Shown here piece by piece: positions 1 to 7,760 of a DNA stretch of 64,000 nucleotides (positions are counted from its first letter, which is position 1; each line of letters opens with the position of its first letter). The position numbers and the translations under genes were made by a program. Origin of the DNA: Brevibacillus formosus (GTDB lineage Bacteria > Bacillota > Bacilli > Brevibacillales > Brevibacillaceae); assembly GCF_003013405.1 (NCBI RefSeq), contig NZ_PXZL01000001.1, positions 496,001-560,000 of the forward strand, in the 5' to 3' direction. The notes beneath the pieces were generated by a model. That model saw nothing but the letters and a program-made list of their open reading frames with translations, did not search any database and was not told where the DNA came from.

Positions 1-434
1 TACCTGAATCCAAGTCAGTTGGAATTGGTGTACGCCCTGACAACAAACAGGAAATCATCATTCCGAAAGAAGTAACCATTGCCTCTCAAGGGATTGGTGG
101 TCCTTCTGCTGGTTTAATGATGACCCTGGAGATTTATGACCAGTTAAATACGGAGACGGATTTGACAAAAGGCTATAAAATTGCAGGAACAGGCACGATT
201 TCGTTGGACGGAAAAGTAGGCAGGATCGGTGGCATTAATCAAAAGGTAATCGCAGCGGACAAAGCCGGCGCAGAGATCTTCTTTGCTCCGCAGGATACGC
301 CAGATACGAGCTCCAATTACGAGGAGGCGTTAGCGACTGCCAAGCGGATTGGAACTTCAATGAAAGTGGTTCCGATCAAGACGGTAGAAGAAGCGATTAC
401 GTACTTGAATGGACAAAAACCGAAATCTACCTGA
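1..434 (+). CDS. ylbL: Lon-type PDZ serine protease, C-terminal part (YlbL/SepM family), 5' end outside window
   Basis: The open frame enters from the window edge with codons starting at base 3, and it ends at the TGA at 432-434. What is visible is the catalytic domain of an S16 (Lon-like) peptidase. The motif GGPSAG carries the nucleophile serine (codon 105-107). The later GGINQK carries the general-base lysine (about 243-245), giving the Ser-Lys dyad of the family. Full-length relatives (B. subtilis YlbL, streptococcal SepM) are about 340 residues with an N-terminal membrane anchor and a PDZ domain, so roughly the first 60% is missing here. The role is probably cleavage of membrane or extracytoplasmic proteins; the substrate is unknown in this group. 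Confidence 0.9.
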   Translation, partial: PESKSVGIGVRPDNKQEIIIPKEVTIASQGIGGPSAGLMMTLEIYDQLNTETDLTKGYKIAGTGTISLDGKVGRIGGINQKVIAADKAGAEIFFAPQDTPDTSSNYEEALATAKRIGTSMKVVPIKTVEEAITYLNGQKPKST

Positions 435-460
435 GCAAACTAGCTGTCAAGCAAAAATGG

Positions 461-489
461 TTGACAAAGCTTTGGGCAGGGTCTATAAT
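461..489 (+). promoter_or_regulatory. Sigma-A promoter of yceD-rpmF
   Basis: A perfect TTGACA (461-466) and a perfect TATAAT (484-489) are separated by 17 bp. The -10 ends 30 bp before the yceD start, so this should drive yceD and probably rpmF. Confidence 0.88.
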
Positions 490-519
490 CATCTTTGTTG
501 TGCATGAGGTGAAAATGCT

Positions 520-1038
520 ATGAACATTAAGTTAGCAGAGTTAGAGCACCGAAAAGGAGAGCCGTTGCCATTCCAGGTAACCTTGGATGCAGATGAGCTG
601 AAGAAGCGCCATCACGAGATTCGCGGGATTACTCCTGTGACAGCGAGTGGTGAAGTTGTACAGCTGGGCAATCTCTATTACGTAAAAGGGAGCATGAAGG
701 CAGATGTGAATTTTGTCTGCGCGAGATGCTTGAATCCTTTTGTCGATCAGGCAACAGTAGATTTCTCTGAGACATTTGCGCTTGCGGATGATCCAATCCT
801 GCAAGATGACGAGGACAGCGATATCCTTCCTCTGGAAGGCGATGAAATTGAGCTGGACTCGCTGCTGCAAGAGGATTTCTTACTGGCAATGCCGACCTTT
901 CCGCTTTGCGAGGAGGATTGCAAAGGTCTGTGCCCGACTTGCGGTGTGAACCGTAATGATGTGGCATGCAGCTGCAAGAATGAGCGTGTTGACCCGCGTT
1001 TGGCTGGGTTGGCTGACTTTTTCAAAGACAGCAAATAA
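520..1038 (+). CDS. yceD: YceD family (DUF177) protein, 23S rRNA accumulation factor-like
   Basis: The protein has 172 residues and starts at an ATG 8 bp behind GAGGTGA. Cysteines 67 and 70 form a CxxC. A second cysteine cluster near residues 130-155 contains CPTCG, as is usual in Firmicute members (B. subtilis YlbN). In E. coli YceD is required for normal 23S rRNA levels and its gene sits directly before rpmF, the same arrangement as here. A role in large-subunit rRNA accumulation is therefore inferred from family and context, and the biochemical activity is unknown. A consensus sigma-A promoter lies just upstream. Confidence 0.88.
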   Translation: MNIKLAELEHRKGEPLPFQVTLDADELKKRHHEIRGITPVTASGEVVQLGNLYYVKGSMKADVNFVCARCLNPFVDQATVDFSETFALADDPILQDDEDSDILPLEGDEIELDSLLQEDFLLAMPTFPLCEEDCKGLCPTCGVNRNDVACSCKNERVDPRLAGLADFFKDSK

Positions 1039-1178
1039 GTATTCTTACTGTATTCAAGATGATTCGCCGACCATTCGTGGCAGCGTCTCATTTTTGAAGG
1101 ATGGCATAAGCATTTTGCCTATACTGTCCACCCAATAGAGCTTCTTAGCATTTGTCAGTTGAAGGAGGTGTAAGGAAG

Positions 1179-1349
1179 ATGGCAGTACCTCAACGGAGAA
1201 CTTCCAAAACCCGTAAAAGAATGCGTCGTACGCACTTCAAATTAGAGATTCCAGGCATGATCAAATGCGATAATTGCAGCGAATACAAGCTTGCGCATCG
1301 TGTTTGCCCAAGCTGCGGTCACTACAAAGGCGTGAAAGTAGCGAAGTAA
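1179..1349 (+). CDS. rpmF: 50S ribosomal protein bL32
   Basis: The protein has 56 residues, begins [10 protein letters not shown], and is rich in Arg and Lys as expected for L32. It carries a zinc ribbon made by C30/C33 and C43/C46, so it is the zinc-binding C+ form. I chose the ATG at 1179, not the in-frame upstream codon at 1152, because GGAGGTG (1164-1170) is correctly spaced only for 1179 and MAVP is the conserved N-terminus. It follows yceD, as in many bacteria, and a strong terminator follows it. Confidence 0.97.
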   Translation: MAVPQRRTSKTRKRMRRTHFKLEIPGMIKCDNCSEYKLAHRVCPSCGHYKGVKVAK

Positions 1350-1363
1350 TATTCGCTGCTAAG

Positions 1364-1395
1364 AAAGCAAGGTGAGAAATCGCCTTGCTTTTTTT
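1364..1395 (+). terminator. Rho-independent terminator after rpmF
   Basis: A 12-bp stem with one G-T pair (arms 1364-1375 and 1380-1391) closes a GAAA tetraloop and runs into a T tract. Confidence 0.92.
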
Positions 1396-1440
1396 GTTCC
1401 TTCCTTTTGCTTATAAATACTTACAAACGCTTATTATCGC

Positions 1441-1469
1441 TTGCGTAAATTGCTTAAATGACTTATAAT
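1441..1469 (+). promoter_or_regulatory. Sigma-A promoter of the DeoR-family regulator gene
   Basis: TTGCGT (1441-1446) and TATAAT (1464-1469) are separated by 17 bp. The surrounding sequence has several imperfect copies of a GCTTAnnAT-like word (about 1409-1467). These could be an autoregulatory operator, but that is only suggestive. Confidence 0.75.
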
Positions 1470-1500
1470 GAAGGTAAGATAAGGATGGGGTTGAGGCTTC

Positions 1501-2262
1501 GTGTTTCAAGAGGAGAGGCTCGCTGCGATTCTTGCGTACTTGCAGGAGCACCAGCGAATCAGTGTGCAAGAAGTAGTTGAGCAGTTTGGGGTTTCCCGTG
1601 ACACAGCGAGGCGTGATATCGTCAAGCTGGAGGAGCAGGGACAAATCCTGCGGACCAGGGGAGGAGCAGTACTGCCCAGCCTCAATAAAAAGAACTACTC
1701 CCATCAGGAACGAATGCAGCTTGATTTGACAGGAAAGCGCAGTATTGCGGCAGCGGCGGCCCGTCTGATCAAAGACGGCGACTATATGCTGCTCGATGCG
1801 TCCACAACTGTTCAGCTCACGGTGGAATCCTTGCAGACCCGTGACCACGTCATCATCACGAATTCATTAGCGACTGCCGCCAGTATGTCCCGAAAAGAAG
1901 GCGTTCTTGTCAAGCTTTTGGGCGGAGACGTACATGCCGAGGATCAATGTGTGCTTGGTACACGCGTGATTCAAAACCTCGCTGATTTTCATGTGGATAA
2001 AGTACTGGTTGGTGCATGCGGTCTTACAAAGGAAGGGCTCATGTCTACGCAGGAAGATCACGGTTTTCTGATCAAAGAAATGATCAAGCGGGCCGATCAA
2101 GTGATCATACTTACTGACCATACCAAGTTTGGAAAAAGCATGCTGTACCGCGTTGCAGGTTTTGACCAGATCGATATTATCGTCACCGATAAGCTGCCTG
2201 AAAAGGAAATAGCGGAGGCTTTGCACGCTAACGATGTAGAGGTGATTGTAGCTTCCACATGA
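1501..2262 (+). CDS. DeoR/GlpR-family transcriptional regulator
   Basis: The protein has 253 residues and a GTG start. The N-terminal 57 residues form the DeoR winged helix-turn-helix, including SVQEVVEQFGVSRDTARRDI, followed by the family hallmark LRTRGGA. Residues about 75-235 match the DeoRC sensor domain, an ISOCOT fold that binds sugar phosphates, with LDASTTV and ITNSL motifs. Members usually repress a neighbouring sugar or nucleoside operon, but here no such operon is adjacent. The next genes encode an ABC exporter on the same strand after a terminator-like hairpin, so the target cannot be read from context. The ligand is unknown. Confidence 0.9.
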   Translation: MFQEERLAAILAYLQEHQRISVQEVVEQFGVSRDTARRDIVKLEEQGQILRTRGGAVLPSLNKKNYSHQERMQLDLTGKRSIAAAAARLIKDGDYMLLDASTTVQLTVESLQTRDHVIITNSLATAASMSRKEGVLVKLLGGDVHAEDQCVLGTRVIQNLADFHVDKVLVGACGLTKEGLMSTQEDHGFLIKEMIKRADQVIILTDHTKFGKSMLYRVAGFDQIDIIVTDKLPEKEIAEALHANDVEVIVAST

Positions 2263-2285
2263 AGCTATTGATCCATAAAAAAGAG

Positions 2286-2344
2286 GATAAGTTCCATTTG
2301 GCTGGCGTGAATGGGTGACCAGCGTGACAGCAAATGGATTTATC
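2286..2344 (+). promoter_or_regulatory. Structured leader RNA candidate upstream of the ABC exporter
   Basis: Three nested helices can be drawn: GATAA (2286-2290) with TTATC (2340-2344), TCCATTTG (2293-2300) with CAAATGGA (2331-2338), and GCTGG (2301-2305) with CCAGC (2319-2323). The apical loop is 13 nt and there is a 7-nt bulge at 2324-2330. A terminator-like hairpin follows within 6 nt. I could not match it to a riboswitch class I know. It may be a regulatory leader or simply part of the 3' end of the upstream transcript. Confidence 0.45.
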
Positions 2345-2349
2345 AGAGG

Positions 2350-2383
2350 GAGTCCTTCAATGGGGAGGGCTCTTTCTTTTTTC
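2350..2383 (+). terminator. Terminator-like hairpin between the deoR-type gene and the ABC exporter
   Basis: GAGTCCT (2350-2356) pairs with AGGGCTC (2366-2372), with one G-T pair and a 9-nt loop. A T-rich tract follows. It lies about 60 bp before the first permease gene. Confidence 0.7.
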
Positions 2384-2444
2384 TTGCATTTGTGTACGGC
2401 CCCTGCTATTCTGGTAATCCTGACTTTTCCAAGAGGAGGGTTTT

Positions 2445-3224
2445 ATGGTCTATTGGCGGATTATTCGCAAGAGCTATCGTCGAAATCTTCAGTATCGTTT
2501 ATCGCATGTCGTCAACAATGTCGCAAGCTCGATTTTTGGGCTTGTTTTTATTGCCATTTGGACGGGTGTCCTTTCTGGAAAACAAGTATATGGCCCCTAT
2601 GATGTCAAAACGATGGGGTATTACATCGCGATTTGCCAAAGTGTTCTCTGGATGACAACATTTCTGTCCCCAGGTCTGAATGTACAAATAGCGGTAAGAA
2701 GTGGGGCTGTCAGTCTGGATATGATCAAGCCTGTTCATTATCTTTGGTACATGCTTAGTCAGGAGTTTGGACGACTTCTGTACAATGCTTGTTACCGAAG
2801 TGTTCCGATCGGCTTGCTGCTAGGGTTAGCGGTAGGCTTCTTTTTCCCCTCTGATCCGTTCACTTACTTCTGGTTTATCCTCTCGCTTCTGCTAGGAACT
2901 TACATAGGTATGTTGCTCTTTTATCTCGCGGGCATTTCTTCCTTCTGGACGACAGAAATTCGCTGGGTACACCTCATCCTTTTGTCATTGATCTTTGGGT
3001 TAGGTGGACAAATGATTCCGATAGACTTGATGCCCGGAATGATTGGAAAAATTGCACCTTATTTACCCTTTTCCGCGATGATCTATTATCCAGTTATGAC
3101 CTTGCTAGAGCTTGCTCCTCCTTATGGCATGCTTGTCCAAGCTGGCTGGGCGCTCGTTTTAACGGTAGTTGCTTTATTGGTGACGACCATGGCAAGAAGA
3201 AAGCTTGAAATTCAAGGAGGATAA
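2445..3224 (+). CDS. ABC-2 type exporter permease, DUF990-like, subunit 1
   Basis: The protein has 259 residues with about six hydrophobic membrane spans, for example around residues 28-45, 115-135, 140-165, 175-195 and 230-250. The short cytoplasmic N-terminus is basic (YWRIIRKSYRRNLQYRL). This layout and the partner genes fit the DUF990/ABC-2 exporter family found as two permeases plus an ATPase. It starts at an ATG behind AAGAGGAGGG. The stop is 4 bp before the ATG of the second permease, whose ribosome site lies inside this gene, indicating translational coupling. The substrate cannot be inferred. Confidence 0.85.
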   Translation: MVYWRIIRKSYRRNLQYRLSHVVNNVASSIFGLVFIAIWTGVLSGKQVYGPYDVKTMGYYIAICQSVLWMTTFLSPGLNVQIAVRSGAVSLDMIKPVHYLWYMLSQEFGRLLYNACYRSVPIGLLLGLAVGFFFPSDPFTYFWFILSLLLGTYIGMLLFYLAGISSFWTTEIRWVHLILLSLIFGLGGQMIPIDLMPGMIGKIAPYLPFSAMIYYPVMTLLELAPPYGMLVQAGWALVLTVVALLVTTMARRKLEIQGG

Positions 3225-3228
3225 CCAC

Positions 3229-4017
3229 ATGTTTCCCCTCTATCGCAAACTGATTGCGGCCAGCATTCGTTCGCAAATGCAGTACAAGATAAATTTTGTC
3301 ACGAGCGCTGCCACGACTGGAATGATTATGGTGCTCGATTTTATTATTCTCTCTGCCATTTTGTACCGATTTCACGATGTGGTCGGGTGGAATATTTACG
3401 AGGTTGGGATGCTTTACGGGATTTCCTCGGCATCTGTCTCCTTGTATCGACTGTTTGCCCCGGAAATTAACGACTTTGAGAAGTACATCGTACAAGGGGA
3501 GCTCGATCAATTGCTCATCCGGCCTGTTTCACCTTTGCTTCTGCTATTGACTCGGAATCTTGATTTGTCGAGAGTGGGAGGTTTGGTGCAAGGGGTGTCT
3601 GTTTTGGTCATCTCCTTGTCGGGTCTTGCGGCGGAAGGGCAATCGATCATGGGGTTGATGCTATTCTCACCGGTTGCCATTTTGTCTGGCGGAGTGATCT
3701 ATTTCTCCATTGGTCTTGCTACGGCTGGGGTCGCTTTTTGGACGCATCAGATGAAAGACATGCTGACCTTTACCATCTATGCGCCAGCCAATGCTTCCAA
3801 TTATCCGATCGGGCTATATCCAAGCTGGCTCAAATGGCTGTTTTTCTCAGCGATTCCGATTGCGTATATGAATTATTTGCCAATGCTGACGCTGTTGGGC
3901 AAAGGGAGCGAATGGTTTTATCCGATCCTCACCCCGGTAGCCGCAGCAAGTGCTTTTTATTTCGCTCGTATGCTGTGGAATGTTGGGGTTCGACACTACC
4001 ATAGTACAGGGAGCTAA
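3229..4017 (+). CDS. ABC-2 type exporter permease, DUF990-like, subunit 2
   Basis: The protein has 262 residues. I start it at the ATG at 3229, not at the in-frame codon at 3205, because AAGGAGG is placed just right for 3229 and MFPLYRKLIAASIRSQMQYK is the typical basic N-terminus. About six membrane spans are visible. The segment FEKYIVQGELDQLLIRPVSP resembles the conserved cytoplasmic loop of DUF990 permeases, in which a G(E/A)LDxLLxRP-type motif is common. It probably forms a heterodimeric channel with the preceding permease. Confidence 0.87.
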   Translation: MFPLYRKLIAASIRSQMQYKINFVTSAATTGMIMVLDFIILSAILYRFHDVVGWNIYEVGMLYGISSASVSLYRLFAPEINDFEKYIVQGELDQLLIRPVSPLLLLLTRNLDLSRVGGLVQGVSVLVISLSGLAAEGQSIMGLMLFSPVAILSGGVIYFSIGLATAGVAFWTHQMKDMLTFTIYAPANASNYPIGLYPSWLKWLFFSAIPIAYMNYLPMLTLLGKGSEWFYPILTPVAAASAFYFARMLWNVGVRHYHSTGS

Positions 4018-4028
4018 GGAGGGGTAAC

Positions 4029-4997
4029 ATGATTGAAGCAAAGCACATCGAAAAATCATTTTTCCTGAATCAAGCGAAAGAGGGGCGCTTTGCTTCTCTA
4101 CGAACACTCTTTTCACGTGAACGAAGGGAAGTCAAAGCCGTCCACGATATCTCCTTTTCCATTGACAGAGGAGAGTTCGTGGGATACATCGGGCCGAATG
4201 GCGCAGGAAAATCGACGACAATCAAAATGCTGGCAGGAATTCTTCATCCCAGTCAGGGGGAAATACGAATCGGCGGTTATAGTCCGCAACGAGAAAGAAT
4301 TCAGGTAGCCTCACAAATCGGAGTGGTGTTCGGGCAACGAACACAGCTTTGGTGGGATCTGCCAGTCAGAGATTCCTTCGAAATTTTGCAAGCGATGTAC
4401 AAGATTGACGACAAGGCGTATCGACGATCGATGGAGGTGTATCAGGAACTGCTGGACCTCCATGAATTCCTTGATACGCCAGTGCGCAAGTTGTCGTTAG
4501 GTCAAAGGATGAGAGCTGATTTAGCGGCCGCTCTGCTGCATGATCCGCCTGTCCTGTTTTTAGACGAGCCGACGATTGGGTTGGATGTGGTTGCGAAGAC
4601 TCGCATCAGAGCTTTTTTGAAAGACGTGAATCAGACCCAGAAGAAGACCATTCTATTGACGACTCATGATATGGACGATATTGAACAGCTCTGCAACCGG
4701 ATTATCGTGATCAATCATGGCAAAAAGATGATGGATACGAGCTTGGCCGATTTGCGACGCCAGATAGGGCTGCCAAGTCTCATACGAATTGAATTTCGAC
4801 AACCGCCTGAAAAGCTTTACGACCTAGAGGGAATCGAGCGGATGGAGCTGTCAGAGAATGTACTTTCGATTTACTTCGACAAAGGAAAAATTTCTTCGCC
4901 GCGAATCCTTGCCGAAGTGGCGGGGTGGGGTGAGCCTTTGGACATCCAGATGAAAGAACCGGGGATTGAGGAGATCATTCGTCTCATTTATCGTTAG
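4029..4997 (+). CDS. ABC exporter ATP-binding subunit
   Basis: The protein has 322 residues. Walker A (GPNGAGKST) lies at about 55-63, the Q-loop is in FGQRTQLWWDLPV, the signature LSLGQR at about 155-160, and Walker B LFLDEP just after 175. The FGQRTQLWWDLP stretch is typical of ATPases paired with DUF990 permeases. The C-terminal 80 residues resemble the accessory domain of this subfamily. It begins behind GGAGGGG, 11 bp after the second permease, so the three genes form one operon. They likely power export of an unidentified small molecule or lipid. Confidence 0.92.
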   Translation: MIEAKHIEKSFFLNQAKEGRFASLRTLFSRERREVKAVHDISFSIDRGEFVGYIGPNGAGKSTTIKMLAGILHPSQGEIRIGGYSPQRERIQVASQIGVVFGQRTQLWWDLPVRDSFEILQAMYKIDDKAYRRSMEVYQELLDLHEFLDTPVRKLSLGQRMRADLAAALLHDPPVLFLDEPTIGLDVVAKTRIRAFLKDVNQTQKKTILLTTHDMDDIEQLCNRIIVINHGKKMMDTSLADLRRQIGLPSLIRIEFRQPPEKLYDLEGIERMELSENVLSIYFDKGKISSPRILAEVAGWGEPLDIQMKEPGIEEIIRLIYR

Positions 4998-5026
4998 GGA
5001 TGGCTACCTAATTTCGTGATCGACAC

Positions 5027-5055
5027 TTGTAATTCCACATCTTCTCCCTTATACT
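5027..5055 (+). promoter_or_regulatory. Sigma-A promoter of the fapR-plsX-fab operon
   Basis: TTGTAA (5027-5032) and TATACT (5050-5055) are separated by 17 bp. The FapR operator begins 5 bp after the -10, so it overlaps the predicted start of transcription. Confidence 0.85.
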
Positions 5056-5060
5056 GTGTT

Positions 5061-5077
5061 TTGGTACCAGGTATTAA
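5061..5077 (+). promoter_or_regulatory. FapR operator
   Basis: The 17-bp near-palindrome TTGGTACCAGGTATTAA matches the FapR box known from Bacillus (TTAGTACCTGGTACTAA type). Its position over the transcription start is that of a repressor site. Malonyl-CoA would relieve binding, so the operon is autoregulated by FapR. Confidence 0.87.
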
Positions 5078-5124
5078 AAACAGATCGCAATCATACATAG
5101 TACAACTGAATCCTGCTTAAGGGG

Positions 5125-5715
5125 GTGTTCAGCATCGCCCGCTTGCCAAAAAAAGATCGCCAGTCCCGCTTAGTGCAGTATCTGGCGGATAACCCATTTG
5201 CGACGGACGAAGATCTGGCTGAGTTATTTCGTGTCAGTATTCAAACCATACGCTTAGACAGACTGGAATTAGGCATACCGGAGCTACGTGAACGTATCAA
5301 GACAGTCGCAGAGAAAAGTCTTGATCCTGTAAAATCATTGGGCATCGATGAAATCATCGGTGAGATTATTGATCTACAGCTCGATTCACAGGCCATTTCC
5401 GTTTTGGAAATTAAAGAAGAGCATGTTTTTTCGAAAACACAAATTGCCCGAGGGCATTATATATTTGCTCAGGCCAACTCATTGGCAGTAGCAGTAATCA
5501 ACGCAGAGGTAGCGTTGACAGCTACAGCGAGGATCCGCTTTGTCCGTCCTGTACGAGCAGGGGAAAAGCTGGTTGCCAAAGCCTTGGTGAGAAGCCGTAA
5601 CGGCGACGAATGCAAGGTGCGTGTAGAGACGAAGGTCCAAGGTGAATTGGTCTTTACCGCAACCTTCCGTGTAGTTGAAATGTCGAGCTACCATAACAGC
5701 ATGGATGAGGAGTAA
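5125..5715 (+). CDS. fapR: FapR, malonyl-CoA-responsive repressor of fatty acid and phospholipid genes
   Basis: The N-terminal helix-turn-helix contains [24 protein letters not shown], almost identical to B. subtilis FapR. A linker and a hot-dog fold domain (about residues 75-190) that binds malonyl-CoA follow, with the segments [14 protein letters not shown] and [12 protein letters not shown]. FapR represses plsX, fab genes and itself until malonyl-CoA accumulates. The start is uncertain. The GTG at 5125 lies inside the only good ribosome site (AAGGGGGTG). A TTG at 5143 is 15 bp away, and an in-frame ATC at 5134 has ideal spacing. It leads the operon and is followed by plsX. Confidence 0.95.
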   Translation: MFSIARLPKKDRQSRLVQYLADNPFATDEDLAELFRVSIQTIRLDRLELGIPELRERIKTVAEKSLDPVKSLGIDEIIGEIIDLQLDSQAISVLEIKEEHVFSKTQIARGHYIFAQANSLAVAVINAEVALTATARIRFVRPVRAGEKLVAKALVRSRNGDECKVRVETKVQGELVFTATFRVVEMSSYHNSMDEE

Positions 5716-5728
5716 GGAGGAGTCACGG

Positions 5729-6736
5729 TTGCGAATTGCAGTGGATGCGATGGGCGGCGATCACGCACCGAAGAGTACGGTATTAGGGGCGCTTGCTGCC
5801 ATCAAGGAAAACCCGGCCATTACAGTTGTATTGGTGGGAGATGAACAGGCTATTCGGAACCACTTGCCGCAGGATATTCCGGCAAACATTGAAATCGTTC
5901 CTGCAGCGGAAGTGATTTTGCCAGATGATGAACCGGTTCGAGCTGTTCGGCGCAAGAAAAATTCTTCGCTGGTCGTAGCTGTTGAGATGGCCCGCGAGAA
6001 AAAAGTCGACGCGATGATCTCGGCTGGGAATACAGGCGCATTAATGACAGCAGGCTTGCTGTACGCAGGTCGCATGGATGGAATCGAGCGCCCTGCGCTT
6101 TGTGCCTATATCCCGAATACAAAAGGCCGCGTAACACTGACGCTGGACGTCGGAGCCAATATGGATGCCAAGCCGCATCAGCTTGTACAATACGCGGTGA
6201 TGGGGAGCTTGTATGCTGAAAAAGTGTTGGGCTTCGAGCGTCCGACAGTAGGCTTGCTCAATGTCGGGACGGAAGAAGGAAAAGGAAACGAATTGACGAA
6301 AGCGGTTTTTCCTCTCCTTCAAGAAGCTGACCTGAACTTTATAGGAAATGTGGAAGCACGTGATGTTATGCAAGGAGCCTGTGATGTGCTCGTATGCGAC
6401 GGCTTTGTAGGAAATGTTTTGTTAAAGGCCGTAGAGGGTGCTGCTTCCACAATCTTTTCGCAGTTGAAGCAGGAGTTTATGTCTAGCCTCATTAATAAGC
6501 TAGGAGCGGCCATTCTGAAACCAGGATTGGTTCGTTTTAAAAAGAAAATGGATTATGCGGAATACGGTGGTGCTCCCTTGCTGGGATTGAAATCCCCTGT
6601 GATCAAGGCCCACGGTTCCTCAAATGAGCGTGCGATGAAAAACGCCATTGTCAGTGCTACGCGGTTTATTCAGCAGGACGTGAACGAGATTATCCAGCAA
6701 TCATTACAGAAAAATACTTTGGGAGAAAGCGAGTGA
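5729..6736 (+). CDS. plsX: Phosphate acyltransferase PlsX
   Basis: PlsX makes acyl-phosphate from acyl-ACP, the first step of PlsX/PlsY phospholipid synthesis at the membrane. The protein has 335 residues and begins RIAVDAMGGDHAP after the initiator. The start is the TTG at 5729, 8 bp behind AAGGAGG (5714-5720). An in-frame upstream codon at 5675 would overlap fapR deeply and lacks the conserved N-terminus. The gene lies 13 bp after fapR and overlaps fabH by 4 bp (GTGA), so the two are probably coupled. The motif SAGNTGALMTAG is conserved in the family. Confidence 0.96.
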   Translation: MRIAVDAMGGDHAPKSTVLGALAAIKENPAITVVLVGDEQAIRNHLPQDIPANIEIVPAAEVILPDDEPVRAVRRKKNSSLVVAVEMAREKKVDAMISAGNTGALMTAGLLYAGRMDGIERPALCAYIPNTKGRVTLTLDVGANMDAKPHQLVQYAVMGSLYAEKVLGFERPTVGLLNVGTEEGKGNELTKAVFPLLQEADLNFIGNVEARDVMQGACDVLVCDGFVGNVLLKAVEGAASTIFSQLKQEFMSSLINKLGAAILKPGLVRFKKKMDYAEYGGAPLLGLKSPVIKAHGSSNERAMKNAIVSATRFIQQDVNEIIQQSLQKNTLGESE

Positions 6737-7758
6737 AGCAGATGAGTACAAAGCGTTCAGTAGGAATTTTGTCTACAGGCTCTTATACCCCGGAGCGGGT
6801 GTTGACGAACTTTGATCTGGAGAAAATGGTGGAAACATCTGATGAGTGGATTGTTTCCCGTACTGGAATCAGAGAACGCCGCATCAGCTCACCGGAGCAA
6901 GCTTCCTCCGACTTGGCTTACGAGGCTGCCAAAGAAGCGCTCGAAAAAGCAAACATCAGCGCAGAAGAACTGGATATGATCATTGTCGCGACCGTAACGC
7001 CTGATATGTCGTTCCCGTCTACTGCTTGCTTGCTGCAAGAAAAGCTGGGCGCTACACGTGCGGCTGCCATGGATCTTTCCGCAGCTTGCACAGGCTTTTT
7101 GTACGGAATTACGACAGCGACTCAGTTCATCCAAAACGGTTTGTACAAAAAAGTGTTGGTCGTAGGCGTTGAGACCTTGTCCAAAATTACGAATTACAAA
7201 GATCGAAATACATGTGTCTTGTTCGGAGACGGTGCGGGTGCGGCTGTTATCGGTGAAGTTACCGAGGGCTACGGCTTCCAGTCCTTTGAGCTCGGCGCGG
7301 ATGGATCAGGCGGGTCCCTCTTGTGCTTGCCGGCAGGTGGTTCCAGAACGCCTGCATCTGCTGAGTCTGTCGAACAAGGATTGCACTATCTCTACATGGC
7401 AGGCGGAGAAGTTTTCAAATTCGCCGTTCGCGTCATGAATTCAGCAACAGAGGCTGTCTTGTCCAAAGCGGGTGTATCAAAGGAAGAGATCGACCTGTTG
7501 GTGCCGCATCAGGCAAACAAACGCATTATCGACTCTGCCGTACAGCGTTTCGGTCTGTCTGAGGATAAAGTAGCGATCAACCTGGATCGCTATGGAAACA
7601 TGTCCTCTGCTTCCATTCCTGTAGCGTTGGATGAAGCAGTAAAGGCTGGTCGTGTAAAAGAAGGCGATAACCTGATTCTGGTAGGGTTTGGTGGCGGCTT
7701 GACTTGGGGAGCGACGCTCTTGAAGTGGTGCACGACTCCGGCAGAAGGGAGCAAGTAG
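6733..7758 (+). CDS. fabH: Beta-ketoacyl-ACP synthase III (FabH)
   Basis: FabH condenses acyl-CoA with malonyl-ACP to start each fatty acid chain, and in branched-chain Gram-positives it accepts anteiso and iso primers. The protein has 341 residues. The catalytic triad is visible as C119 in SAACTGF, H259 in VPHQAN and N289 in DRYGNMSSAS. The GTG start at 6733 overlaps the plsX stop, and a nearby ATG at 6742 is an alternative with poorer spacing from GGGAGAA. Primer preference cannot be read from the sequence alone. Confidence 0.96.
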   Translation: MKQMSTKRSVGILSTGSYTPERVLTNFDLEKMVETSDEWIVSRTGIRERRISSPEQASSDLAYEAAKEALEKANISAEELDMIIVATVTPDMSFPSTACLLQEKLGATRAAAMDLSAACTGFLYGITTATQFIQNGLYKKVLVVGVETLSKITNYKDRNTCVLFGDGAGAAVIGEVTEGYGFQSFELGADGSGGSLLCLPAGGSRTPASAESVEQGLHYLYMAGGEVFKFAVRVMNSATEAVLSKAGVSKEEIDLLVPHQANKRIIDSAVQRFGLSEDKVAINLDRYGNMSSASIPVALDEAVKAGRVKEGDNLILVGFGGGLTWGATLLKWCTTPAEGSK

Positions 7759-7760
7759 GA

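Noticed and set aside
2311-2655. A 114-codon frame overlapping the start of the first ABC permease
   Set aside because: It begins inside the leader hairpin, spans the terminator and is out of frame with the clearly supported permease.
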